Part shown: positions 45,948 through 53,610 of the stretch, one piece after another
Layout: each line of letters starts with the position of its first letter
How positions within the stretch are numbered: the first letter of the stretch is position 1
Origin: Roseomonas sp. HF4
Lineage (GTDB): Bacteria; Pseudomonadota; Alphaproteobacteria; Acetobacterales; Acetobacteraceae
Assembly: GCF_005222755.1 (NCBI RefSeq)
Contig: NZ_STGD01000008.1
Span: 124,001-188,000 of the forward strand
Length of the DNA: 64,000 bases
Direction: 5' to 3'
Program-made: the position numbers and the translations under genes
Notes under the pieces: model-generated
Told to the model about the DNA's origin: nothing
Databases searched by the model: none
What the model saw: the letters and a program-made list of their open reading frames with translations, nothing else

Positions 45948-46613
45948 ATGATCGAGGACGCGAAGACGGCACGGCAGATGTACGCAGCGGCGAAGGCCGC
46001 GCCGGCGCGCGCGCGCTTCGGCTTCGGCCGGCGCGCCGCGCTCGTGAACATCGACCTGCAATGCGCCTACACGCAGGTCGGCACGTACGCCACCGCCTAC
46101 GAGACCGATCCACGCCAGATCGAGCACGTGAACGCGCTGGCCGCGGCCTTCCGCGCGCGCGGTTGGCCTGTGGTCTGGACGCATGTCGCCTACCTGCCCT
46201 CGGGCGAGGATTGCGGCGTCTGGGGGACGCGCTCCGACACGCCGGACAGCCTGCAGAACATCAAGGAAGGCTCGCCGCGCGCGGCGCTCGACCCGCGGGT
46301 GCAGCGCCTGCCGTCCGACATCCTGATCAACAAGCGCATGGCGAGCGCCTTCTTCGAGACCAACCTGCGGTCCCTGCTGACCTTCCACGGCACCGACACC
46401 GTGGTCGTCACGGGCGGCTCGACCTCGGGCTGCGTGCGCGCGACGGTCGTGGACGGCCTGTCCTGCGGATACCGCATGATCGTCCCGGAGGAATGCGTGG
46501 CCGACAAGCACGAGAGCCCGCATTTCGCGAACCTGTATGACATGGCGGTGAAATACGCCGACGTGCTGCCGGTGGCCGAGGTGCTGGCCGCCATTCCCCG
46601 CATGGAGGGCTGA
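45948..46613 (+). CDS. isochorismatase-family cysteine hydrolase (N-carbamoylsarcosine amidase-like)
   Basis: A 221-residue hydrolase with the Asp-Lys-Cys triad: Asp in LVNIDLQCAYTQ, Lys in LINKRMASAFFETNL and Cys in GGSTSGCVRATVVDGLSCGYR. The TSGCVRAT loop and the N-terminal extension are like N-carbamoylsarcosine amidohydrolase, which releases ammonia and CO2 from carbamoyl groups. Nicotinamidase or ureidoacrylate hydrolase are alternatives. A GGGAGGACGACG site precedes ATG 45948. The adjoining NodB-like pair suggests a cyclic ureide or hydantoin route, which would feed this enzyme a carbamoyl compound. Confidence 0.82.
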   Translation: MIEDAKTARQMYAAAKAAPARARFGFGRRAALVNIDLQCAYTQVGTYATAYETDPRQIEHVNALAAAFRARGWPVVWTHVAYLPSGEDCGVWGTRSDTPDSLQNIKEGSPRAALDPRVQRLPSDILINKRMASAFFETNLRSLLTFHGTDTVVVTGGSTSGCVRATVVDGLSCGYRMIVPEECVADKHESPHFANLYDMAVKYADVLPVAEVLAAIPRMEG

Positions 46614-46618
46614 CGCCG

Positions 46619-47530
46619 ATGCTGAAGACCCCCGGCCACTACGCCTACATGCCCTGGCGCCGCCGGCCCAGGATCACCTGGCCGAACGGCGCGCGCGTCG
46701 CCTTCTGGGTGGCGCCCAACATCGAGCACTACGAATACGACCCGCCGCCCAATGCGCGGCGGATGCCCTGGCCGCGCCCCGTGCCGGACGTCTCCGGCTA
46801 TTCCTGGCGCGACTACGGCAACCGGGCGGGCTTCTGGCGCATGGCGGACGTGATGGCGCGGCACGGCGTGCGCGGGTCGGTCAGCCTCAACGTCGCGGTC
46901 TGCGACCACTACCCCGAGATCATCGAGCGCTGCTGCGCGCTGGACTGGGAATTGTTCAGCCACGGCACCTACAACACCCGCTATTTCTACGGCATGTCGG
47001 AGGACCAGCAGCGCGAGGTGATCCGCGAGAACCGCGAGACCATCCTGCGCGCCTCCGGCCAGGCGATGGATGGCTGGCTGACGCCCGCGATCTCGAACGA
47101 CGAGACGACGCAGCACATCCTGGCCGAGGAAGGCGTGCTCTACACGCTCGACCTGCTGCACGACGACCAGCCGACACCGATCACGACGCGCGGCGGGCAG
47201 CGCCTGGTGAGCATCCCCTATTCGCTCGAAGTGAACGACGTGCCGCTGCTCGTGATGCGCAACACGCCGCCCGAGCGCTACGCCGAGATCTGCAAGGCGC
47301 AGTTCGACACGCTGTACGAGGAAGGCGCCGAGAGCGCCACGGTCATGTGCCTGCCGCTGCACCCCTTCCTGATCGGCCAGCCGCACCGCATCGCGGCGCT
47401 GGAGGAGGTGCTGCGCCACGTCACCGGCCACGACAAGGTCTGGCTCGCGACGGGGCGCGAGATCGCGAAGCACTACATCGACCACCATCTGGCCGCGCAC
47501 GAGGCCTGGATCGCGGAGGGCACGCCATGA
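46619..47530 (+). CDS. NodB/PuuE-like polysaccharide-deacetylase-family protein
   Basis: A 303-residue member of the PuuE-like branch. ITWPNGARVAFWVAPNIEHYEYDPPP, WRDYGNRAGFWRMADVMARHG, LFSHGTYNTRYFYGMSEDQQ, GWLTPAISNDETTQHILAEEG and CLPLHPFLIGQPHR follow the same order as in the 24945 and 27285 genes, with both key His positions present. Probably a ring-opening amidohydrolase or deacetylase. It begins five bases after the cysteine hydrolase and its stop overlaps the next start (ATGA). Confidence 0.8.
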   Translation: MLKTPGHYAYMPWRRRPRITWPNGARVAFWVAPNIEHYEYDPPPNARRMPWPRPVPDVSGYSWRDYGNRAGFWRMADVMARHGVRGSVSLNVAVCDHYPEIIERCCALDWELFSHGTYNTRYFYGMSEDQQREVIRENRETILRASGQAMDGWLTPAISNDETTQHILAEEGVLYTLDLLHDDQPTPITTRGGQRLVSIPYSLEVNDVPLLVMRNTPPERYAEICKAQFDTLYEEGAESATVMCLPLHPFLIGQPHRIAALEEVLRHVTGHDKVWLATGREIAKHYIDHHLAAHEAWIAEGTP

Positions 47531-48459
47531 GCGGGCTGCCGGCGGACTACTTCGTCTATCCCAGGCGCGGCCGTGGCATGGACCACGATCGCTACCCGTT
47601 TCGCATCCTGCCGCGCACGGCGCCCGTGCAATGGCCGGGCGGCGCGCGCATCGCGCTCTGGGTCGCGGTGCATGTCGGGCATTTCCCGATGGACATGCCG
47701 CTGAAGCCGATCGTCGCGCCAGGCGGCATGGAGCGGCCCTATCCGTCCTTCTGGGACTTCACGCAGCGCGACTACGGCAACCGCATCGGCATCTACCGCA
47801 TGATGCGCGCGATGGCAGCGCGCGGCGTGGCGGGAACCGCCCTGATCAGCGCGCAGCTCGCGCAGGAATACCCGGCGCTGATGGATGACATCGCGGCCGC
47901 GGGGTGGGAGCCCGCCTGCGCCGGCCTCGACATGGGCCACATCCACCATGGCGGCGTGGCCGAGGCCGACGAACGCGCCTGGGTCACCGAGGCCACCGCG
48001 CTGCTGCGCGGGCGCTTCGGGGCTGCGCTGCGCGGCTGGCATTCGCCGGCGCATTCGGAATCGCACCGCACGCCGGACCTCGTGGCCGAAGCGGGCTACG
48101 CCTGGACCAGCGGCTGGGCGAACGACGACATGCCCTACGCCTTCGCCACGGACGCCGGCACGCTGACCGCCATGCCTCTGTCGCAGGACCTGGCCGACCA
48201 GCGCATGCTGCACCAGCAGAACATGCCGACCGAGGCCTTCACCAACGCGGTCCTCGCCGCGCATGCGGCCCTGGACGCGGAGGCGGAGGCCACCGGCGGC
48301 GGGCGCATCCTCACGCTGTCGGTCACGCCCTGGCTGATGGGCCAGCCGCACCGCATCCGCGCCTTCGGGCAGATGCTCGACGCCATCCTGGCGCGCGGGT
48401 CGGTCTGGAGCGCCAGCGGCAGCGAGATCACGGCGGCGTGGAAGGCGCAGGCGGGGTAG
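47527..48459 (+). CDS. second NodB/PuuE-like protein with altered active-site motifs
   Basis: A 310-residue homologue of the gene before it, coupled by ATGA. VQWPGGARIALWVAVHVGHFPMDMP, QRDYGNRIGIYRMMRAMAARG, GWHSPAHSESHRTPDLVAEAGY and PWLMGQPHR align with its neighbour. The SHG motif is replaced by CAGLDMGHIHHGG, and the late His of LPLHPFLIG is Thr (LSVTPWLMG). It may be a non-catalytic partner subunit or a changed-substrate enzyme. There is no sign of frameshift, and its codon use is like its neighbours. Confidence 0.8.
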   Translation: MSGLPADYFVYPRRGRGMDHDRYPFRILPRTAPVQWPGGARIALWVAVHVGHFPMDMPLKPIVAPGGMERPYPSFWDFTQRDYGNRIGIYRMMRAMAARGVAGTALISAQLAQEYPALMDDIAAAGWEPACAGLDMGHIHHGGVAEADERAWVTEATALLRGRFGAALRGWHSPAHSESHRTPDLVAEAGYAWTSGWANDDMPYAFATDAGTLTAMPLSQDLADQRMLHQQNMPTEAFTNAVLAAHAALDAEAEATGGGRILTLSVTPWLMGQPHRIRAFGQMLDAILARGSVWSASGSEITAAWKAQAG

Positions 48460-48469
48460 CGCCGCGCGC

Positions 48470-49357
48470 CTAGCCGCGCAGCGCGAGCGCCACGCCCGAC
48501 AGCGTGAGCCCGAGCGCCGCGCCCTCCCGCCAGCCGAAGGGCTCGCCCAGGAAGATCGCCGCCCCCGCCACGCCCACCACCGGCGTCAGCACCGTGCCGA
48601 GCGAGGCGAGCGAGGCCGGCAGCCGCCGCAGCGCCGCGAACCAGCTGAGGTAGCAGAGCCCGAGCGCGAAGACGCCGCCATAGGCGAGCAACGCCCATCC
48701 CCGCCCCGACAGCGCGCCCAGCCCCGGCGGGTCGAACACCACCGCGCCGAGCGCCAGCGGCAGGATGCCGAGCCCGACCTGCCAGACGGTCGCCGCGGTC
48801 GGCGGCAGGCCGAGCGGCCGGCGCTTCGTCACCACCGTGCCGAGCGAGAACAGGATGGCCGAGCCAAGTCCCAGCGCGACCCCCGGCACCTTCGCCAGCC
48901 CGACCGAGACGCCCTTCCCCAGCACCAGAAGCGCGAGCCCCGACAACGCCAGCACGAGCCCCGCGATGCGCGCCGCGCCGAGACGCTCCCCCAGCATCGC
49001 CCAGGCCATCAGCGCCGCCCAGACAGGCATGGTGTAGCAGACGATCGTCGCCTCCGCCGCGCTCAGCCAGAGCAGCGAGAAGGAGGCAAGCCCCATCCAC
49101 GCCGTGACATTCAGCAGCGAGACGAGCACGAGCCGCGGCCAGAGCGCGCGCGGCACCGTCAGCCTCTCGCGCAGCGCGAGGGCGATGCCGAGCAGCATGA
49201 GGAAGCCGATGCCGCCCCCCGCCGCACGCGTGGTCAGCACCGGCAGTTCCTCGAGCAGCAGCTTCATCGCGGGCCAGTTGAGGCCCCAGCCGAAGGTGGT
49301 GACGAGCAACAGCGCAAGCCCCGCGGGATCCGGCGCCCGCGGGGCAGCGCCGCTCAC
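48470..49357 (-). CDS. EamA/DMT-family transporter
   Basis: A 295-residue membrane protein with ten hydrophobic segments in two EamA repeats. TFGWGLNWPAMKLLLEELPVL begins the first; WLSAAEATIVCYTMPVWAALMAWAMLGERLG is the conserved helix-3/4 region; SLGTVLTPVVGVAGAAIFLGEPFGWREGAALGLTLSG is its counterpart in repeat two. Members export metabolites or take up small molecules. It overlaps the aldolase gene by four bases. Confidence 0.88.
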   Translation of the reverse strand: MSGAAPRAPDPAGLALLLVTTFGWGLNWPAMKLLLEELPVLTTRAAGGGIGFLMLLGIALALRERLTVPRALWPRLVLVSLLNVTAWMGLASFSLLWLSAAEATIVCYTMPVWAALMAWAMLGERLGAARIAGLVLALSGLALLVLGKGVSVGLAKVPGVALGLGSAILFSLGTVVTKRRPLGLPPTAATVWQVGLGILPLALGAVVFDPPGLGALSGRGWALLAYGGVFALGLCYLSWFAALRRLPASLASLGTVLTPVVGVAGAAIFLGEPFGWREGAALGLTLSGVALALRG

Positions 49358-50142
49358 TGCATGAAGTCCGGCTCTTCGCGGGTCAGGATGCGCTTGATGC
49401 TCTCGAGATGGAGGCGCGCGCTCTCGCGGTCGCCCTCCCGCATCTGGGCGTAGGTCCTGGCCGCCATCTCGGGCGGCACGGGCTTGAGCGCGCGGCCGGT
49501 GGACAGCGCGAGCCGCTGCGCCTCCGCCGCGCGCTCGAGGTAGTAGAGGTCGTCCCAGGCCTCGGCGACCGTCGGCCCGACCACCATGACGCCGTGGTTG
49601 CGCATGAAGACGATGTCGGCGTCGCCGATGCTGGCCGCGATGCGGTCGCCTTCCTTCTCGTCGAGGGCCAGGCCGCCATACTCCTCGTCCACCATGGTCC
49701 GGCCGTAGAATTTCAGCGAACTCTGCCCCGCCCAGGCCAGCGGCGGGCCCTCGACCATCGCGAGCGCGGTCGCGTTCGGCATGTGGGTGTGGAAGGCCGC
49801 CTTCGCCCGCGGCTTGTTCAGGTGGACGCGGGCATGGATGAAGAAGGCGGTCGCCTCCGGCACGCCCTCCCCCGCCACCACGTTGCCCTGGAAGTCGCAG
49901 ACCAGCAGGCGCGACGCCGTGATCTCGCTGAACGCCCAGCCATAGGGGTTGACCAGGAACAGGTTGTCCCGCCCCGGCACGACGAAGGAAAAGTGGTTGC
50001 AGATCCCCTCATGCAGTCCGAGCCGCGCCGCCATGCGGAAGCAGGCGGCGAGGTCGACACGAGCCTCGCGGACGGCCTCCGCGTCGAGGTCGGTGTTGCG
50101 CAGGATTGCGGGCGCGCCGGGCGCGCCGAGGGCATGGGCCAT
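49354..50142 (-). CDS. class II aldolase/adducin-domain protein
   Basis: A 262-residue metal-dependent lyase-fold protein. Zinc ligands appear as AAFHTHMPNATALAM (HxH) and FMRNHGVMVVGPTVAEAWDDLYYLERAAEAQ (third His). GICNHFSFVVPGRDNLFLVNPYGWAFSEITASRLLVCD is the usual N-terminal core. ATG 50142 is chosen; the upstream extension to 50250 is poorly protein-like. It could be an aldolase, a decarboxylase or a sugar-phosphate epimerase. The 102-base divergent gap upstream holds its promoter. Confidence 0.85.
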   Translation of the reverse strand: MAHALGAPGAPAILRNTDLDAEAVREARVDLAACFRMAARLGLHEGICNHFSFVVPGRDNLFLVNPYGWAFSEITASRLLVCDFQGNVVAGEGVPEATAFFIHARVHLNKPRAKAAFHTHMPNATALAMVEGPPLAWAGQSSLKFYGRTMVDEEYGGLALDEKEGDRIAASIGDADIVFMRNHGVMVVGPTVAEAWDDLYYLERAAEAQRLALSTGRALKPVPPEMAARTYAQMREGDRESARLHLESIKRILTREEPDFMQ

Positions 50143-50244
50143 GGATGATCGCTCCCGGAAGGGTGGTGCCGAAGTTCCCCCAGCGACGGGACTTGAGCAA
50201 GACGCAAGGCGGAGCAAGATGCCCGGGGGAGAGGGAGAGACGCC

Positions 50245-51015
50245 ATGCACCGCCGATTCGTGCTCGCCGCATTGGCGGCCCCCGTGGTGGCGGCATCATG
50301 GCCGGCCAGGGGGCAGGCGGCGCCGATCCGCGTGCTCGGCACCGGCGCCGTCGCGGCCTCGACGCGAGACCTGGCCGCCGCCTTCACCGCCGCCGGCGGC
50401 CGTGCGGTCGCCATCGCCACCGCCAATGCCGGCGTCGCCGCCCGCCGCCTGCGGGACGGCGAGGCCGCCGACCTCATGCTGAACAGCGCGACTCAGGTCG
50501 CCCGCCTCACGGCCGATGGCCTGCTCGACGGCACGACGACGCGCGAACTCGGCCGCATGCTGATCGGCGCGGCGGTGCGGGACGGCGCGCCGAGGCCCGA
50601 CATCTCGACCGAGGCGGCGCTGCGGGCGGCGATCCTGGCGGCGCCCACTATCGCGCACTCCGATCCCTCGACCGGCGCCACGGCCGGCACCCATGCCGCC
50701 CGGCTGATCGAGCGCCTGGGAATCGCGGAGGAGATGCGGGCCCGCACGCTCGTCTTCCCCGGCGGCGGCGCCGCGGTGCAGGCCGTGGCGGACGGGCGCG
50801 CCGCGCTGGCGCTGACGCAGATCAGCGAGATCATCGCCGTGCCGGGCGCTACGCTGGTGGGCCCGCTGCCGGATGCGGCGCAGCTCGTGACGCCCTATCT
50901 CGGCGCGGTCACGGCGCGGGCATCGGACCGGGACGGCGCGCTGGCCTTCCTGGCGTTCCTCACCGGGGCGGATGGGCGCGCGCGCTTCCGCGCCGCGGGC
51001 TTCGCGACGGCGTAG
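50245..51015 (+). CDS. ModA-like oxyanion-binding protein
   Basis: A 256-residue periplasmic protein. A signal peptide ends near residue 25 (SWPARGQA). IRVLGTGAVAASTRDLAAAF, GEAADLMLNSATQVARLTADGL, IAHSDPSTGATAGTHAARLIERLGI, LVFPGGGAAVQAVADGRAALALTQISEI and LPDAAQLVTPYLGAV are typical of molybdate-type binding proteins found without their transporter genes. No ModB or ModC lies beside it. The ligand may be another small anion. Confidence 0.8.
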   Translation: MHRRFVLAALAAPVVAASWPARGQAAPIRVLGTGAVAASTRDLAAAFTAAGGRAVAIATANAGVAARRLRDGEAADLMLNSATQVARLTADGLLDGTTTRELGRMLIGAAVRDGAPRPDISTEAALRAAILAAPTIAHSDPSTGATAGTHAARLIERLGIAEEMRARTLVFPGGGAAVQAVADGRAALALTQISEIIAVPGATLVGPLPDAAQLVTPYLGAVTARASDRDGALAFLAFLTGADGRARFRAAGFATA

Positions 51016-51035
51016 CGGCAGGGAGCCTGGAGCGC

Positions 51036-51176
51036 AGGTGGGGGGAGGAGAACCTCCCCCGATCCCCCTCCCTTCTTTGGAACCTGGCACGGGGCCTGGA
51101 AGGTCGGGCGCCAAGGGGCAGAGAAGGTTGAAGGGGATCCGGAGGGAGAAGTTCCCTTCGCCCCTCGCCTTTCACG
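51036..51176. repeat. palindromic repeat, copy 5
   Basis: Ends in CCTTTCACGCG, the complement of the GTGAAAGG seen at the start of copies 2 and 4, so the two ends form an inverted pair. The left hairpin is GGGGGAGGAGAACCTCCCCC; the centre pairs CCTTCTTTGGAACCTGGC with GGGCGCCAAGGGGCAGAGAAGG; the right hairpin is GGAGGGAGAAGTTCCC. It lies between convergent genes ending at 51015 and 51248. Confidence 0.8.
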
Positions 51177-51247
51177 CGGCCCGTGACCGGCGCCCCGGCC
51201 GGCCGGCATTCATCGTCACATACCCTCGGGCACTCGTGCCGTCGGCA

Positions 51248-51763
51248 TCACTCCGGCGCCTCGGCCACCTCGACCGGCACCACTTCGACCCGCGCGATCC
51301 CCGCGCGGATCATGTCGAGGTCGCGTGCGATGCGCGGGCTGACGTCGACGATCCGGCCGCGGATCCAGGGGCCGCGGTCGAGCACGCGCGCCGTCGCGGT
51401 GCGGCCGTTGTCGAGGTTCGTCACGCGCACCACAGTGCCGAAGGGCAGGGTGCGGTGCGCCACGGTCTCGGACGCCGGGTCGAACCTCTGCCCGTTCGCC
51501 ATGCGCCGGCCGGTAAAATGCCGCGCGTAATAGGAAGCGTGGCCGACCTGCGCCGGCCCGGTGGGCTGCGCCTCGGCCACCGGGCGCGGCGCGGCGGCGG
51601 CGACGTCCTCCCCCGCCCCGGCGCAGGCGGAGGTCAGGAGCGCGAGCCCGGCCACGGCCGAGCCGGCAAGCATGCGCCAGGGCCGACCCTCCGCCGCGCA
51701 GGGACGGCGGGCGATCGGGGCTGCGGGCCGGACGCGCGAAGGGGCAGTGCTGCGGAACGCCAT
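51248..51763 (-). CDS. rlpA: septal ring lytic transglycosylase RlpA family lipoprotein
   Basis: A 171-residue lipoprotein. ATG 51763 is preceded by AAGGAGAGG. A basic lead of 30 residues is followed by LAGSAVAGLALLTSACAG, a lipobox signal. The double-psi barrel has GHASYYARHFTGRRMANGQRFDP, VAHRTLPFGTVVRVTNLDNGRTATARVLDRGPW and GRIVDVSPRIARDLDM, with the catalytic Asp in VLDRGPW. RlpA cuts naked glycan strands at the septum. No SPOR domain follows, so this is the short form. Confidence 0.9.
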   Translation of the reverse strand: MAFRSTAPSRVRPAAPIARRPCAAEGRPWRMLAGSAVAGLALLTSACAGAGEDVAAAAPRPVAEAQPTGPAQVGHASYYARHFTGRRMANGQRFDPASETVAHRTLPFGTVVRVTNLDNGRTATARVLDRGPWIRGRIVDVSPRIARDLDMIRAGIARVEVVPVEVAEAPE

Positions 51764-52166
51764 TGGGGGCCTCTCCTTGGCGGTTCTGGCGACACGGGCC
51801 GATCGGGGGGACCCGCGCACCGGGCGGCGTTCGAAATGGCCGCCTGCCACAGATGACGCTTGAATACATGTCCGACCGAACGGCCGGCGGGCGATTCCAT
51901 GCAGCAGAAATTCGAACAACGCAACAGGCCTGCCGCGGCGAGACTCTCGGAGACTGGTTCCCCTCACAGCATTGCAGGAGCAATATTTAAAAGTATTCAT
52001 CACGCTTTTCTATTTTCTTAGGCATTCGCCTTGTCTGAATTGAAGCGCGGAACGATTGTATTCGTGAAGGTCGCCGCACGGCACCGGCGCGCCCCGCCCC
52101 GGTGGACAGGACGCGCCCGCAGGGCTTAGTCCGGACCGACGGTCACCAGCACGGGCACGGCATTCC
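51764..52166. other. 403-base divergent spacer with an A+T-rich centre
   Basis: It separates rlpA (minus) from the M20 hydrolase (plus). The stretch 51980-52025 (AATATTTAAAAGTATT and TCTATTTTCTTAGG) is strikingly A+T-rich for this genome and probably carries promoters in one or both directions. I see no clear -35/-10 pair and no small gene. Confidence 0.35.
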
Positions 52167-53411
52167 ATGAGCGGCACGAACCAGCGCATCGACGGCAAGC
52201 GGCTGTGGGACAGCCTTATGGCCATGGCCGAGATCGGCGCCACGCCCAAGGGCGGCGTGAAGCGCCTGACCCTGACCGATGTCGACAAGGCCGGCCGCCA
52301 GCGCTTCACCGCCTGGTGCGAGGCGCTCGGCCTGACCATGCGCGTCGACGCCATGGGCAACATGTTCGCCCGCCGCGAGGGCCGCGACCCCACGCGCCTG
52401 CCGGTGCTCTTCGGCAGCCACCTCGACAGCCAGCCCACGGGCGGCAAGTTCGACGGCGCGCTCGGCGTGATCGCAGGGCTCGAGGTGATGCGCACGCTCG
52501 CCGACCTCAACGTGGTCACCGAGGCGCCGCTCGAACTGGTGAACTGGACCGACGAGGAAGGCTCCCGCTTCGGCCATTCCCTGATGGGATCCGGCGTCTG
52601 GGCCGGCATCTACACGCAGGACAAGGCCTATGGCCTGAAGGACGTGGACGGCGTGACCGTCTCCGACGCGCTCGACGCCATCGGCTACAAGGGCGCGCAC
52701 CCCGCCAAACCCTTCCCGGCCGATGCCTATTTCGAGTTGCACATCGAACAGGGCCCGATCCTGGAGCGCGAAGCGAAGCAGGTCGGCATCGTCACCGGCG
52801 CGCAGGCGCAGGTCTGGTACGACGCCGTCGTCACCGGCCGCGACAGCCACGCCGGCACCACCCCGCCGTCGCTGCGCCGGGACGCGCTGGTCGCGGCCGC
52901 GCGCGTGATCACGCTGGTCGACAACCTGATGCGCGCGCGCGGCGAGGACGGCCGCGGCACGGTCGGCTTCCTGCAGGTGCTGCCGGCCTCGCGCAACGTC
53001 GTGCCCGGGGAGGTGCGCTTCAGCGTGGAGTTCCGCCACCCGCTCGATGCCGAGATCGACGGCCTGGCCGCGACCTTCCCGGCCGAGGCCGCGCGTCTCG
53101 TGGCCGAGACCGGCTGCCGGCTCGACCTGACGGAGCTGTTCCGCATCCCGGCGCAGCCCTTCGACCCTGCCTGCGTGGACCTGGTGCGCCAGGCGACGCA
53201 GCGGCTCGGGCTCTCGGCGCGGGAGATCATCTCCGGCGCCGGGCACGACGCCGTCTATGTCGCGCGCAACGTGCCGACCGCCATGATCTTCACGCCCTGC
53301 AAGGACGGCCTCAGCCACAACGAGGCCGAGAGCATCCTGCCCGAGGAAGCCGAGGCCGGCTGCCAAGTGCTGTTCGAGGCGGTGGTCGCGCGGGCGAACC
53401 GCACGGCGTAG
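52167..53411 (+). CDS. Zn-dependent M20 hydrolase (N-carbamoyl-L-amino-acid hydrolase type)
   Basis: A 414-residue member of the hydantoinase/carbamoylase group. FGSHLDSQPTGGKFDGALGVIAGLEV (His, bridging Asp), NWTDEEGSRFGHSLMGSGVW (Glu), YFELHIEQGPILEREAKQVGIVTGAQAQVWYDAVVTGRDSHAGTTP (His) and LSHNEAESI (His) give the complete metal set, unlike the EEMCWF variant at 25986. Substrates in the family are carbamoyl amino acids, ureidopropionate and allantoate. It stands alone behind the A+T-rich spacer. Confidence 0.88.
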   Translation: MSGTNQRIDGKRLWDSLMAMAEIGATPKGGVKRLTLTDVDKAGRQRFTAWCEALGLTMRVDAMGNMFARREGRDPTRLPVLFGSHLDSQPTGGKFDGALGVIAGLEVMRTLADLNVVTEAPLELVNWTDEEGSRFGHSLMGSGVWAGIYTQDKAYGLKDVDGVTVSDALDAIGYKGAHPAKPFPADAYFELHIEQGPILEREAKQVGIVTGAQAQVWYDAVVTGRDSHAGTTPPSLRRDALVAAARVITLVDNLMRARGEDGRGTVGFLQVLPASRNVVPGEVRFSVEFRHPLDAEIDGLAATFPAEAARLVAETGCRLDLTELFRIPAQPFDPACVDLVRQATQRLGLSAREIISGAGHDAVYVARNVPTAMIFTPCKDGLSHNEAESILPEEAEAGCQVLFEAVVARANRTA

Positions 53412-53610
53412 CGCAGCGCCCGACCGGGCATGGGCGGCGCCGCGATCCAGGCCGTCCGGAACGCGGCATCCAATCGGACATGGCTCCCGATGCGCGGGCC
53501 CGGCATCGCGGTGGGGGCGGCGGCCGCCCGCATCCGGCTGCTGCGCGGCACCGCGGAACCACCGCGCGCCGTCGGCCGGGACCGGGTAGCCGGCGCGATC
53601 CCGTCGGGCA

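Noticed and set aside
53412..53610. A small frame between the M20 hydrolase and the P-type ATPase
   Set aside because: It overlaps the ATPase end, has no ribosome site, and has the Arg/Ala/Pro bias of a shadow frame.
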